The notes: a model not told the origin generated them from the letters alone. A stretch of DNA of 64,000 nt from Saccharopolyspora kobensis (GCF_900108315.1 NZ_FNVB01000009.1:310001-374000), one strand, 5' to 3'. Shown: positions 1 through 8,736, numbered from the stretch's first letter. Program-made: numbers and translations.

Positions 1-337
1 CGGCGATCGCGGCGAAGTGGTGCCCGAACAGCACCCGGCGGTCGGTGGGCTGGAAGTCGGTGCCGTTGTTCAGCCGCTCGGCCGGAGTCGCGCGGGTGTC
101 ATCGGCCTTGAGCACCTTGTAGGTGAGGAACCGCGCGTAGAAGCGGTAACCGATGGCGTAGGACGCCAGGGCGGCGAAGACCAGCCAGGCCGCGGAGATC
201 TCCTCGCCGCGGCCGAGCGCGATGACGCCCCAGGCGACCGCGCCGACGATCGCCACCAGCACCCAGATGGCGATCTCCTTGGGAGTCATCTTGCGTTTCC
301 GAGCTGTCCCACCGCTCGGCGCCGTGTTCGTTGACAC
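1..337 (-). CDS. cstA: Carbon starvation protein CstA, N-terminal fragment
   Basis: This is the first ~112 residues of a CstA-family peptide/pyruvate transporter, running off the left edge. After a charged N-tail the protein has a membrane segment beginning MTPKEIAIWVLVAIVG, then YAIGYRFYARFL and the family pattern of NGTDFQPTDRRVLFGHHFAA. That last stretch is the conserved start of the CstA domain. A GTG at 337 with a GAGG-like sequence just upstream gives 16 extra residues; the alternative is the ATG at 289. CstA is an inner-membrane protein for peptide or pyruvate uptake in starved cells. Family assignment is confident; the exact start and substrate are not. Confidence 0.85.
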   Translation of the reverse strand, partial: MSTNTAPSGGTARKRKMTPKEIAIWVLVAIVGAVAWGVIALGRGEEISAAWLVFAALASYAIGYRFYARFLTYKVLKADDTRATPAERLNNGTDFQPTDRRVLFGHHFAAIA

Positions 338-467
338 CGTCCTCGGACTCCATTCCTGCGGGTTGCGAACTGCGCGAGACGACAGGTGCGCAGCAGAGAC
401 GAGGATCGGCGCGCAACTGCGGAATGTCCAGTCCGTGGCCGGGAAGTAACCAGGATGTAAGACGCGC

Positions 468-1292
468 TCAGCGCAGGCGGGCGGCGAACTCGGCCAGCTC
501 GTCGAGCTCGCGCAGGGCTTCGTCGCGGCCGAGGTCGGGCAGCAGGAACAGGGCCCGGTCGATGCCGGCCGCGGCGTAGGACTCGACGACCGCCGGGTCG
601 GGCGGCGCTCCGTACACCGACACCGGCACCCGCCGGCCCGCGCGGTCGCGCACCCGCGGCACCAGCTCGGTGAGGTTCTCCGCGGCCGCGCGCGGCAGCC
701 AGCCGCCGCCGTACTCGGCGACCCGCGCGATCGACCGCTCGCTCTCGCCGCCGACGTAGATCGGCGGGTGCGGCTCCTGCACCGGCTTCGGCCACGCGCT
801 GATCGGGTCGAAGTCGACGTGGGAGCCGTGGAACTCCGCTTCCTCCCGGGTCCAGATCTCGCGCATCGCCCGGATCCGCTCGTCCATCAGCGCGCCGCGG
901 GTGGCCGGGTCGGTGCCGTGGTTGCGCATCTCCTCGCGATTCCACCCGGTGCCCACCCCGAACAGGAACCGGCCGCCCGAGACCAGGTCGAGGCTGGCCA
1001 CCTCCTTGGCGGTGGTGATCGGATCCCGTTGCACGACCAGGCAGATCCCGGTGCCCACCAGCAGGCGTTCGGTGACCGCCGCGGCGGCGGTCAGGGCCAC
1101 GAACGGGTCCAGCATCCGGTAGCAGCTCCGCGGCAGGTCACCGCCGAGCGGATACGGCGTCTCCCGGCTCACCGGGATGTGCGTGTGATCGGCGGCGAAC
1201 AGCGCGTCGAAATTCCGCGCCTCCAGCGCGCGGCCGAGAACGGCCGGGCCGATGCTCTCGTCGGTGATGAACGCGGCGACGCCGAACTGCAT
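468..1292 (-). CDS. LLM-class F420-dependent oxidoreductase
   Basis: A 274-residue luciferase-like (LLM) TIM-barrel protein of the F420-dependent type (TIGR03619-like). Visible features are the N-terminal strand MQFGVAAF, AADHTHIP, the GTGICLVVQRDP strand, the nucleotide-binding loop GGRFLFGVGTGWNREE and the late PPIYVGGES strand typical of the family. ATG at 1292 is chosen because GGGGAGG precedes it by five bases; upstream in-frame sequence lacks family similarity. It is monocistronic, divergent from the sigma-factor gene to its right. The substrate cannot be read from the sequence; cofactor F420 rather than FMN is inferred from the subfamily. Confidence 0.85.
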   Translation of the reverse strand: MQFGVAAFITDESIGPAVLGRALEARNFDALFAADHTHIPVSRETPYPLGGDLPRSCYRMLDPFVALTAAAAVTERLLVGTGICLVVQRDPITTAKEVASLDLVSGGRFLFGVGTGWNREEMRNHGTDPATRGALMDERIRAMREIWTREEAEFHGSHVDFDPISAWPKPVQEPHPPIYVGGESERSIARVAEYGGGWLPRAAAENLTELVPRVRDRAGRRVPVSVYGAPPDPAVVESYAAAGIDRALFLLPDLGRDEALRELDELAEFAARLR

Positions 1293-1512
1293 CGTGTCCT
1301 CCCCGGGCTCTTGGGCCGGCTGCGGTAGACGGTAGTGCGGCGCGGCCGAGCCGGCGTGATCCATCCGGGTGCGGGTACCTGCGCAAAAAGCGCCACGAGA
1401 TGATCTTCGCGGACTGGATCGGTAAACTCCGCCGCCGGCTGGGTGGCACCGATCGATAACGAGTGGAATCCGGCCGCAACCACGGAGGGGGTCTTGCGCG
1501 TCGTGCAGAGAT

Positions 1513-2061
1513 GTGACGGTGTCGATCGCATTGCCCGTGACCGCCTGGCCGGGCGACGGGCTGGCGGCCATGGATGAACTGACGAGCAAGCTCACCGACC
1601 TCTACCAGGAGCACTACAAGCAGCTGTTGCGCATCGCCGTTCTGCTGGTGGACGACCGGGCCGCCGCGGAGGACATCGTGCAGGACGCCTACGTGCGGGT
1701 GTTCGACTCGCGCACCAGGTTGCGCGATCCCGACAAGGCGCTGGCGTTCCTGCGGCAGGCGGTGCTCAACCGCGCCCGCTCGATGCTGCGGCGGCGGATG
1801 GTGGCCAAGAAGTACCAGCCCAAGCTGGCCACCGAGGACAGCCAGCCCGACGACACCGGCCGCGGCGTCGACCGAGCGGTGCTCAAGGTCGCGCTCGCCA
1901 AGCTGCCGCGCAGGCAGCGGGAGGCCGTGGTGCTGCGCTACTACGCCGACCTCAGCGAGATCCGCACCGCCGAGGTGATGGGATGCAGCCAGGGAGCGGT
2001 GAAGTCGTACTGCTCGCGGGGGATCTCGCGACTGTCCGAGCTGCTGGGGGAGCGGGTGTGA
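1513..2061 (+). CDS. ECF-like (SigE-family) RNA polymerase sigma factor
   Basis: A 182-residue group IV sigma factor. Region 2 is seen as YQEHYKQLLRIAVLLV followed by AAAEDIVQDAYVRVF; region 4 as LPRRQREAVVLRYYADLS with the helix-turn-helix VMGCSQGAVKSYCSRG. It should recruit RNA polymerase to a small regulon. The start is uncertain: GTG 1513 (used here) or ATG 1570, where MDELTSKLTDLYQEHY would be a more typical beginning. Its stop overlaps the next gene by four bases (GTGA), so the two are translationally coupled and the downstream membrane protein is a good candidate for its partner or anti-sigma factor. Confidence 0.85.
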   Translation: MTVSIALPVTAWPGDGLAAMDELTSKLTDLYQEHYKQLLRIAVLLVDDRAAAEDIVQDAYVRVFDSRTRLRDPDKALAFLRQAVLNRARSMLRRRMVAKKYQPKLATEDSQPDDTGRGVDRAVLKVALAKLPRRQREAVVLRYYADLSEIRTAEVMGCSQGAVKSYCSRGISRLSELLGERV

Positions 2062-3089
2062 AGGACGGCAACAGCACGTGGGACGTGGAGATGGTGCGCG
2101 CGCAGCTGCACCGGATGGTGGACGACGTCGAGCCGAGCCCTGACGCGCTGCCCAAGCTGCTGGCGGGCACCCGGCGGCGCAAGGCGCCCCGGCGCCCGCT
2201 GTTCGCCGCGATCGGCGCGGTGGCGGTGGCGGCGGTAGCGCTGGTCGTGGCGCTGGTGGTGATGCCCGGTCAGCAGCAGCCCGCTCCGGTCAGCGCGCAG
2301 CCCAACAGCTACCTGGCGACGCTCGAACCCGGTGTGATCGCTTCCTTCGACATCTTCTCCGGGCAGCAGAACGGCGTGCTCGCCGACGTCCCCGGCGCGG
2401 ACCCGGAGGTGCTGACCACCGACCGGAACCGAGTGCTGGCGGCGACGTCCACATCGGACGGAAGGCGGCTCGTCGAGATCGCGGCCGACGGGGCTCAGCA
2501 CGTGCTGCCGGTGCCGCCCGGCGACCTCCGGCTGCTGGCCGCAGGCGGCGGCCGGATCGCCTACCCGGACGCCGATTCCGTCGTCCTGCTGCGCGGCGGT
2601 CAGCAGCAGCGCATCGCGCTCCCGGCCGGGACGCGGGTGGACGACCTCGCGCTGTCCGACGACGGCCGGCTGGCGCTGCTGGCGGCCGAGCCGGGTCGCG
2701 ACCAGGCGTCGGTGCTGGTGCTCGCCCGCGACGCGACGTCGCTGGCCGGGCACGTCGAAGCGGCGTCCGAGGACTGCGGCCCGGTGGCGATCACCTGGTC
2801 CGGTCGCGACATCGCCGCGCTCGAGCCACCGGCCTGCGGCGACGGGCAGGCGCGGGTGGCCACCTTCGCCGCGGACAGCGGCCGCAAGATCGGCGCCGGG
2901 GTGCCCTTCCGGACACCGGAGCTGGCCGTCGGCGCCGTCCGGATCTCCGCCGACCCGCTGGGCAGGTTCCTGGTCTCCACCGACGGCCGCGGGCAGTGGC
3001 TGGTAGACGGCTCCGCGGTGCGCCCGCTGCCACCCGCCTGCACCGGCGACGGGGGCTGCGCGACCGGCCCCGGCACCTTCTGGAGCTGA
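2058..3089 (+). CDS. Membrane-anchored protein coupled to sigma factor (putative anti-sigma/sensor)
   Basis: A 343-residue protein with a short cytoplasmic N-terminus (about 55 residues, including a basic TRRRKAPRRP stretch), one strong transmembrane segment near residues 56-72 (AAIGAVAVAAVALVVALVVM) and a long extracytoplasmic part. The outer part has repeated beta-like units such as PEVLTTDRNRVLAATSTSDGR, which may form a WD40/beta-propeller-like sensor. GTG 2058 overlaps the sigma-factor stop by four bases. Topology and coupling suggest an anti-sigma or signal-input protein, but no zinc-binding anti-sigma motif (HxxxCxxC) is visible, so the role is inferred from position only. Confidence 0.7.
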   Translation: MKDGNSTWDVEMVRAQLHRMVDDVEPSPDALPKLLAGTRRRKAPRRPLFAAIGAVAVAAVALVVALVVMPGQQQPAPVSAQPNSYLATLEPGVIASFDIFSGQQNGVLADVPGADPEVLTTDRNRVLAATSTSDGRRLVEIAADGAQHVLPVPPGDLRLLAAGGGRIAYPDADSVVLLRGGQQQRIALPAGTRVDDLALSDDGRLALLAAEPGRDQASVLVLARDATSLAGHVEAASEDCGPVAITWSGRDIAALEPPACGDGQARVATFAADSGRKIGAGVPFRTPELAVGAVRISADPLGRFLVSTDGRGQWLVDGSAVRPLPPACTGDGGCATGPGTFWS

Positions 3090-3190
3090 TCACGCTCCGC
3101 GATCCGGACACGCCCCTGATCTGAGCAATCCCCGTCCTCCCGCCCGCCGCTGACCGACCATCGGTACCGCCGCCGACATCGACGACAGGG

Positions 3191-3853
3191 GTGGATGTGC
3201 AAGCGCGACAACGGGAACTGGCGCGGTTGTACCGAGCAGCGATGGACCGCCCCCGGTGGCAGCAGGTGCTGGCGTTCGCGGTGTCGCTGTGGGCGCTGGG
3301 CTGGATCCTCGGGCAGTCCCTGTTCCCGGGGCAGCGGCCGAGCGCGCTGGACGTCCTCGGCCACTTCGCGTCGCGCCTCGGCCTGACCACCGGTGAGTGG
3401 TCCGAGCGCCTGTCGGAGGTGTGGCAGAGCGGCGGCGGTGGGCTGGCGGTGCTCGGCGGCCTGCTGTGGGCGGCGACCACCGAGCGCGGTCAGGTTCCCG
3501 CGCTGCTCGGCTGGATCGCGGTGATGATCGGCGCGGAACGCCTCGGCTACCAGCCCGCGATGCTGCTGGCGGTGACGACGATGGTGTCCTTCGTGGTCGT
3601 GCTGTGGCTGGCCGCGCTGACCAGCAGCCGGTTCGTCGACCGGCGGGCGGTCCTGCTGCCGCGCGACGTGCTGCGCGCGGGGGTGACCGCGGCCGCGCTG
3701 TCCGCGGTGGTGCCGCTGTTCGCCCCGGGATTCTTCCTGAACCGCCTGGGCAGGCCGTACGTCACGAAACCGCCGCGCCGCGTCTTCCCCGCGGCGAACA
3801 TCCCCGAGCAGGCAACACCGCCGGAACCGACCCGAGAACCCGAACACCCCTAA
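3191..3853 (+). CDS. Polytopic membrane protein of unknown function
   Basis: A 220-residue protein starting at GTG with about four hydrophobic segments: around residues 25-45 (VLAFAVSLWALGWILG), 84-95, 105-140 (LLGWIAVMIG, VTTMVSFVVVLWLAAL) and 160-180 (AGVTAAALSAVVPLFAPGFF). The C-terminal tail is proline-rich and probably cytoplasmic or disordered. I do not recognise the family. It lies about 100 bases after the sigma-linked membrane protein on the same strand, so it could belong to the same transcription unit, but there is no overlap. Confidence 0.65.
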   Translation: MDVQARQRELARLYRAAMDRPRWQQVLAFAVSLWALGWILGQSLFPGQRPSALDVLGHFASRLGLTTGEWSERLSEVWQSGGGGLAVLGGLLWAATTERGQVPALLGWIAVMIGAERLGYQPAMLLAVTTMVSFVVVLWLAALTSSRFVDRRAVLLPRDVLRAGVTAAALSAVVPLFAPGFFLNRLGRPYVTKPPRRVFPAANIPEQATPPEPTREPEHP

Positions 3854-3914
3854 CCCGCGTCACCCGGGGGCAAATTCGCGAGAAGTCGACGTCTCGCGGG
3901 GTGACGGTGCTCGG

Positions 3915-5153
3915 TCAGGCGCGCGGGGTCAGGCGCAGGGCGCGTTCGGCCAGCGCGCGCAGGCTCACGTCGTCCGGGGTGGAGGCGCGGTGCCGCCAGA
4001 CGGTCTGGGCGATGCGGACCTCCTTCCCGCTCTGCTGCACGACCTGGGCAGCGTCGTCGAAGCCGTCCGGTCCGCCCGGCCAGCCCCGGCCCTCGGCCAC
4101 CAGGTCGGTGACCCCGCCGGTGCCCGCCGCGTCGGCCAGCTCCCGGAGCTCCCGCGCCGCCTGCTCGTCGGGCAGCTCGACGATCGCGATCGACACCGCC
4201 GCCGGCCGGCCGGACACCTGGGTCTCGAACACCGCGCGCGTCAGGTTCCAGCACCGCTGCTGCTCGAACCAGCGCTGGACGTCGCCGAAGGAGTGCTGGT
4301 CGCAGGTCTTCGCGCGGTCGGTCACCCGCTGCGCGAACTCCACGCCGTCGACCCGCTGGACCGGCGCAGCGGCGGGCGGGTCGGCGGACGGGCTGTCCGC
4401 GGAGAGCCAGGTGATCAGCGCGGCGCACACCACGACCAGCACCGCGGCGGCCGCGATCAGCCAGGTGCGGCGGGACAACCGGCGGAGCGCCGAAGGCTCG
4501 GTGAACTTCGGGATCAGCATCGTGTCCGCCGTGGCCAGGTCGGTGGCGGCCGATTCCGGGAAGCCCTCCTCGACCAGGTCGGCGGCGCTGAGCCGGCAGT
4601 CCTCGTCGAGCACCTGCAGCAGCTGCTGCGCGGGTTCGACCGGGCAGGACCGCTCGTAGGTGGCCAGCTCGCGGGCGGCGGCGAGGATCGCGGTGGTGTT
4701 CGGCGAGACGACCCGGACCCCGCGGTGCAGGTCGGTCGTGGGCTGGGTGACCTGCCCGGCGTAGGGGCCGACGACCACGACGGCGGCGACCGGCAGCGGC
4801 TCCAGCCCGCGGGACTGCAGGCTGCGCGCCAGCGCCGCGGCGGATTCCAGCCCCTCCAGCCCTGGGTTGACCGCACCTTCGGCGCGCACCATCGGCCAGC
4901 CGTCCACCGTCCACGGCGTCCGCAGCGGGGCTTCCACCTTCAACGCCGGTTCCGGCAGGTCCACGCCGAGCACCACGACGACGCCGCGCGGCAGCACGAT
5001 CACCGCGTCCAGCGGGCGGGGAGCGCCCGGCGGGCGGCAGCCGAACACGGCGACCCCGCCCAGCACCGACGGGCCGGCTCCCCACGCGGAGATGGCCGCC
5101 CGGATGTCGGCGCCGACCTTGGCCGGGTCCGCACCGAGCCGCACCAGTCGCAT
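3915..5153 (-). CDS. Conserved hypothetical membrane-anchored protein
   Basis: A 412-residue protein. The N-terminal ~200 residues contain hydrophobic strands (LDAVIVLPRGVVVVLGVDLP and PVAAVVVVGPYAG) like a nuclease-related or NERD-like alpha/beta fold. One transmembrane segment follows near residues 232-250 (WLIAAAAVLVVVCAALITWL), then an extracytoplasmic C-terminal domain of ~150 residues with two cysteines (CDQH, QQRCWN) that could pair. ATG 5153 follows a reasonable GGGAGGTCCTC ribosome site. I recognise the overall design from actinomycete genomes but know of no assigned function; the NERD resemblance is weak. Confidence 0.65.
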   Translation of the reverse strand: MRLVRLGADPAKVGADIRAAISAWGAGPSVLGGVAVFGCRPPGAPRPLDAVIVLPRGVVVVLGVDLPEPALKVEAPLRTPWTVDGWPMVRAEGAVNPGLEGLESAAALARSLQSRGLEPLPVAAVVVVGPYAGQVTQPTTDLHRGVRVVSPNTTAILAAARELATYERSCPVEPAQQLLQVLDEDCRLSAADLVEEGFPESAATDLATADTMLIPKFTEPSALRRLSRRTWLIAAAAVLVVVCAALITWLSADSPSADPPAAAPVQRVDGVEFAQRVTDRAKTCDQHSFGDVQRWFEQQRCWNLTRAVFETQVSGRPAAVSIAIVELPDEQAARELRELADAAGTGGVTDLVAEGRGWPGGPDGFDDAAQVVQQSGKEVRIAQTVWRHRASTPDDVSLRALAERALRLTPRA

Positions 5154-5532
5154 GAGGACCTCCCGTTCCAGCAGCCCGGTGAGCGCGCACCTGTTCGAGC
5201 CCTGACGTTAGTCGGGTCGCCACCGGGTTGTGGAGGAGATCCAATATTCGTCCGATCGAGTGGTATCCGCCACTCGCTCGACGCTGTTCCGGTGCTGCTG
5301 TCGAGCGATGCCCGAACTCGTGACAACCCCTGGGATCTGCGATTTCGCCTGATCGGAGCAGTGACCGCCGATCGGCGGTCCGCAACCCGGGACGTCGTGC
5401 GCCGGTGGCGGGATGCGGAGTTCTGGTGGCGGAGCGCGCGACGTGCGATGCAGAATGACGCCGCATCTGTTGATCGTCGTGTTCGCGAGGTCGTAGGGGA
5501 AGACGTCCCTCGTCGAACAGCGGAGGTCAGCA
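5154..5532. other. 379-bp intergenic region between divergent genes
   Basis: No coding sequence is supported here. It separates two divergently transcribed genes and must hold both promoters. An A+T-richer patch (CCAATATTCG, about 5240-5250) is the only visible -10-like sequence; a consensus -35 could not be placed with confidence. No strong hairpin or repeat was seen. Confidence 0.5.
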
Positions 5533-6048
5533 GTGAGCACCCGTGGCAGCGACCGTGGCCACACCGCTGGTGTGGTCTACGTCCACTCGTCGCCGTCTGC
5601 GGTCTGCCCGCACGTCGAGTGGGCGATCTCTGGCGCACTCGGCATCCGGACGGAACTCCGCTGGACGGCCCAACCGGCAGCCCCAGGGCAACTCCGCGCG
5701 GAGTGCAACTGGACAGGCGAGCCGGGTACCGGCGCACGCTTGGTCACCGCGCTGCGCGCGTGGCCGATGCTGCGCTTCGAAGTCACCGAGGACCCCAGTC
5801 CCGGGGAAGACGGGCAGCGGTTCTGCCACGCTCCCGGCCTGGGCCTGTGGCGCGCCTGCACCAGCGCCAACGGCGACATCGTGGTCAGCGAGGACCAGTT
5901 GCGCACCCTCGCGGCCAACGCCAAGGGGCCGGAGGCGTTCGCGCACCGGGTGGACCAGCTGCTGGGCGCGGCGTGGGACGACGCGCTCGAACCGTTCCGC
6001 CGCGCCGGGGACGGCGCTCCGGTCACCTGGCTGCACCGCGTCGGCTGA
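5533..6048 (+). CDS. DUF3145 family protein
   Basis: A 171-residue cytoplasmic protein matching the actinobacterial DUF3145 family in length and in motifs VYVHSSPSAVCPHVEWAI, LRWTAQPA, CNWTGEPGTGA and FRRAGDGAPVTWLHRVG. GTG 5533 is chosen because CGGAGG lies six to seven bases upstream. It is nearly universal in actinomycetes and its function is unknown. It stands alone on the plus strand, followed about 60 bases later by another small gene. Family assignment is confident; no biochemical role can be given. Confidence 0.85.
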   Translation: MSTRGSDRGHTAGVVYVHSSPSAVCPHVEWAISGALGIRTELRWTAQPAAPGQLRAECNWTGEPGTGARLVTALRAWPMLRFEVTEDPSPGEDGQRFCHAPGLGLWRACTSANGDIVVSEDQLRTLAANAKGPEAFAHRVDQLLGAAWDDALEPFRRAGDGAPVTWLHRVG

Positions 6049-6106
6049 GCCGCGGGGCCGCCGGAACCGTCCGTGGCGCTGATCGGGATGTGCGAAGCTT
6101 GGTGCC

Positions 6107-6685
6107 GTGCGTTCCTGGGTGAAGTGGGGTCTGCCGGTCTCGATCGTCGTGCTGCTGGCCGGTGCCGGTGGCGGCGTGGTGCTCGCCGAGAACTTCTACC
6201 GCGGGCCGGAGCGGTCCGGCTCGACGAAGTTCCAGCCGACGGACGAGGTCGTGTCGGTGACCAGCCCCGGCGGCGTGGACTACACGCGGGGCGCTGCCGG
6301 GCATCCCGACCAGCAGGCGGTCATGGTGCTGCTGGACAACCACTTCCGCTCGATCAACGACCGCGACTACGACCTGTGGAAGTCCACAGTGGTCGAGAGC
6401 AAGTGGGACGAGCTGCCCGAGGCCAAGTGGAACCAGGCCTACGGCACCACCGAGGACCTCGACATGAAGGTGCACCGGATCGATCCCGGCCCGGACGGGT
6501 CGCTGCTGGCGATGCTGACCTTCAAGAGCCACCAGTCCCCCGAGGACGCGCCCCCGGACATGCCGTACCGGTGCCTGGAGTGGAACCTGGTGTACCCGAT
6601 GGTCATCACCGACTCGGGCCGCTCACTGCGCCTGGACACCAGCAAGCTGCCGAACAGCGCCCTGCGCGCCGCCTGCCAGGAGTGA
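6107..6685 (+). CDS. Membrane-anchored/secreted protein of unknown function
   Basis: A 192-residue protein with a single N-terminal hydrophobic segment (residues 7-27, WGLPVSIVVLLAGAGGGVVLA) that is either a signal anchor or an uncleaved signal peptide. The outer domain has the pattern FRSINDRDYDLWKSTV, reminiscent of the small SnoaL/NTF2-like fold found in many actinomycete lipoproteins, but no lipobox cysteine is present. The GTG start is inferred. Its last 63 bases overlap the 3' end of the convergent AraC-type gene on the other strand. Confidence 0.7.
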   Translation: MRSWVKWGLPVSIVVLLAGAGGGVVLAENFYRGPERSGSTKFQPTDEVVSVTSPGGVDYTRGAAGHPDQQAVMVLLDNHFRSINDRDYDLWKSTVVESKWDELPEAKWNQAYGTTEDLDMKVHRIDPGPDGSLLAMLTFKSHQSPEDAPPDMPYRCLEWNLVYPMVITDSGRSLRLDTSKLPNSALRAACQE

Positions 6686-7624
6686 CTCCGGCCGGTCGTG
6701 CCGCCGGTACTCCTGCGGGCTGGTGCCGAAGCGCCGCTTGAAGGCGTTGCTGAGCGCGAACGCGCTGCCGTAGCCGACCTGGCGGGCGACCGCGCCGATC
6801 GTCGCGTCGGATTCCCGCAGCAGGTCGGCGGCCAGCGCCGGCCGCCAGGACGTCAGGTACGTCATCGGCGGTTCGCCGACCACCTCGGTGAACCGCCGCG
6901 CGAAACCGGCGCGGGACAGCCCGCAGCGCGCGGCCGGCCCGGCGACGGTCCACTGCTCGGCTGGGGCGTCGTGGATCAGCTGCAGGGCCTGGCCCACGAC
7001 TTCGTCGCACTGCGCGCTGTACCAGGCCGGAGTGCGATCCGGCGATCCGGCGAACCAGGCCCGCAGCGCGGCGATGAGCAGCAGGTCGAGCAGCCGGTCC
7101 AGCACGGTTTCCTGGCCCGGCGCGTTCTTGCCGATCTCCGCGGCGAGCAGGTCGATCAGCGGCGCGTCCAGCGATTCGTGCCGGACCACGGCGAGATCCG
7201 GCAGTTCGGTGAGCACCCGGTCGCTGACCTCGCCGACCACCTGGTAGGTGCCGGTGAGCAGCGTCGTCGTGCCCGCGCGCCCGGTGCCCCAGGTGCGGAC
7301 GCCGAGGTCGGACAGCCCGTCGAGCGGCGTGCCGTTCGGGCTGGTGCAGCGCTGGCCCGGGTGGATCACGACCTGCCACGGGGTGCCCGGATCGTCGGCG
7401 ACGGTGTAGTGGCCCGGGTCGCGCACCACCGCGACGTCGCCGGGCTCCAGCAGCGCCGGTTCGCCGCCGTCCGGCAGCACCCAGGCGGAGCCGCGCACCA
7501 CCGCGACCAGCGTCAGCGGGGCGCGGTCCTGGATGCGCAGCGACCAGGGCGGTTCCAGGATCGAGCGGAGCAGGAAGGCACCGCGCGCCCGAGGCCCGTC
7601 CAGCAACCCGGCCAGAGTGTCCAC
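6623..7624 (-). CDS. AraC-family regulator with N-terminal cupin domain
   Basis: A 333-residue regulator. Residues ~1-190 form an AraC-ligand-binding cupin (LTLVAVVRGSAWVLPDGG, LEPGDVAVVRDPGHYTV). The C-terminal ~100 residues carry two helix-turn-helix units (WTVAGPAARCGLSRAGFARRF and ATIGAVARQVGYGSAFALSN) ending in the AraC signature FKRRFGTSPQEYRR. It is divergent from an NAD(P)H-binding NmrA-like gene, a pairing common in actinomycetes in which the regulator controls the oxidoreductase. The intergenic space is filled by a composite palindromic repeat. Its 3' end overlaps the convergent gene to the left. Confidence 0.9.
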   Translation of the reverse strand: MDTLAGLLDGPRARGAFLLRSILEPPWSLRIQDRAPLTLVAVVRGSAWVLPDGGEPALLEPGDVAVVRDPGHYTVADDPGTPWQVVIHPGQRCTSPNGTPLDGLSDLGVRTWGTGRAGTTTLLTGTYQVVGEVSDRVLTELPDLAVVRHESLDAPLIDLLAAEIGKNAPGQETVLDRLLDLLLIAALRAWFAGSPDRTPAWYSAQCDEVVGQALQLIHDAPAEQWTVAGPAARCGLSRAGFARRFTEVVGEPPMTYLTSWRPALAADLLRESDATIGAVARQVGYGSAFALSNAFKRRFGTSPQEYRRHDRPESLLAGGAQGAVRQLAGVQAQ

Positions 7625-7659
7625 AGCACGAGCCTATGCCCTGCCGGGCGAGGCGATCC

Positions 7660-7788
7660 GCAATTTCAATTGAAATTGGCCGTCCGATTTCAATTGAAAT
7701 TGCGGGCCTGATCGGCGTGTCGGGCTCTGACACGCCGACGGCGCGCGATTTCAATTGAATTTCGACGTGTGATTTCAATTGAAGTTGC
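7660..7788. repeat. Composite A+T-rich palindromic repeat, copy 1
   Basis: Three hairpins in a row. (1) A perfect 17-bp inverted repeat, arms 7660-7676 and 7687-7703 with a 10-nt loop; each arm is itself a near-palindrome with core ATTTCAATTGAAAT. (2) A G+C-rich hairpin CGGCGTGTC / GACACGCCG, 7713-7721 and 7729-7737. (3) A degenerate second A+T hairpin, roughly 7745-7788, whose right arm is ATTTCAATTGAAGTTGC. The same layout occurs at 55669-55811 and a solitary hairpin at 32286-32329. It lies in the divergent promoter region between the AraC and NmrA-like genes. Confidence 0.85.
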
Positions 7789-7896
7789 GGAGGGGCGGGG
7801 GTGGTCGTGGGGAGCTGTTTGAGGTTGGACGATCGATTATGGGGTGTGGCTTCTCGGCTATGGGGCGTCCAGGCGGGGTCGACTTGACTTGGGGGC

Positions 7897-8736
7897 ATGT
7901 CAGCCAACGAACAGAAGCCGGTGCTCGTCCTCGGCGCTACCGGCCGGACCGGTCGCCGCGTCCTCGAACGCCTCTCGAACGCGGGGCGGCCGGTCCGGGC
8001 CGGATCCCGCTCGGCGACGCCGCCTTTCGACTGGACCGAGCCCGCCACCTGGCCGGCGGTGCTGGCGGACACCGAGGCGGTGTAGCTGTCCTACCAGCCG
8101 GATCTGGCCGTTCCGGGCGCTGCCGAGGTGGTCCGGGAGTTCACCGAGCTGGCGGTGCGCAGCGGGGTCCGGCGGGTGGTGCTGCTGTCCGGTCGCGGGG
8201 AGGCCGGTGCGCAGCGGGCCGAGGCGGCCGTCCGGGCCTCCGGTGCGGAGTGGACGGTCGTGCGAGCGGCCTGGTTCCAGCAGAACTTCAGCGAGGACTT
8301 CCTGGTGGAAGCGGTGCGCGCGGGCGAGGTCGCGCTGCCGGTCGGTGCGGTGGGCGAGCCGTTCGTCGATGCCGATGACATCGCCGACGTCGCCGTGGCC
8401 GCGCTGACCGAGGAGGGGCACGCGGGGCAGGTGTACGAGGTGACCGGGCCGCGGCTGCTCACCTTCGCCGAGGCGATCGGTGAGATCGCCGCCGCAACCG
8501 GCCGGGACGTCGCGTTCGCGTCGATCGGCGCGGAGCAGTACCGGGCGGCGATGGCCGAGCACGGTGTGCCGCCCGAGGTGGTGTCGATGGTGGAGCACCT
8601 GTTCACCGAGGTGCTCGACGGCCGCAACGCGCACCTGACCGACGGTGTCCGCCGGGCGCTGGGCCGGGAGCCGCGCGACTTCGCCGACTACGCCCGCCGC
8701 ACCGCCGCGACCAGCACCTGGAACCCGCGCGCCTGA
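7897..8736 (+). pseudogene. NmrA/NAD(P)H-binding oxidoreductase interrupted by in-frame TAG
   Basis: The reading frame from ATG 7897 encodes an atypical SDR of the NmrA type: dinucleotide-binding loop VLVLGATGRTGRRVLERL at the N-terminus, then VRSGVRRVVLLSGRGE, TVVRAAWFQQNFSEDF and FVDADDIADVAVAAL. A TAG at 8083-8085 interrupts it after EAV, but the same frame continues without any shift through LSYQPDLAVPGAAEVV to the stop at 8736. Family members usually read AVYLSY here, so one base change TAC to TAG explains it. Full length without the stop would be 279 residues. GTG 8128 could restart translation but would lack the nucleotide-binding loop. It is either a recent pseudogene or a sequencing error. 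Confidence 0.8.

Noticed and set aside
7660-7788. CRISPR array
   Set aside because: The A+T units are palindromes in inverted pairs with 10-nt loops, not direct repeats with uniform 30-40-nt spacers, and no cas genes are present.
8083-8085. Programmed recoding of TAG (pyrrolysine or readthrough)
   Set aside because: No recoding signals were seen, actinomycetes of this kind do not use pyrrolysine, and the expected residue is an ordinary tyrosine codon one base away.
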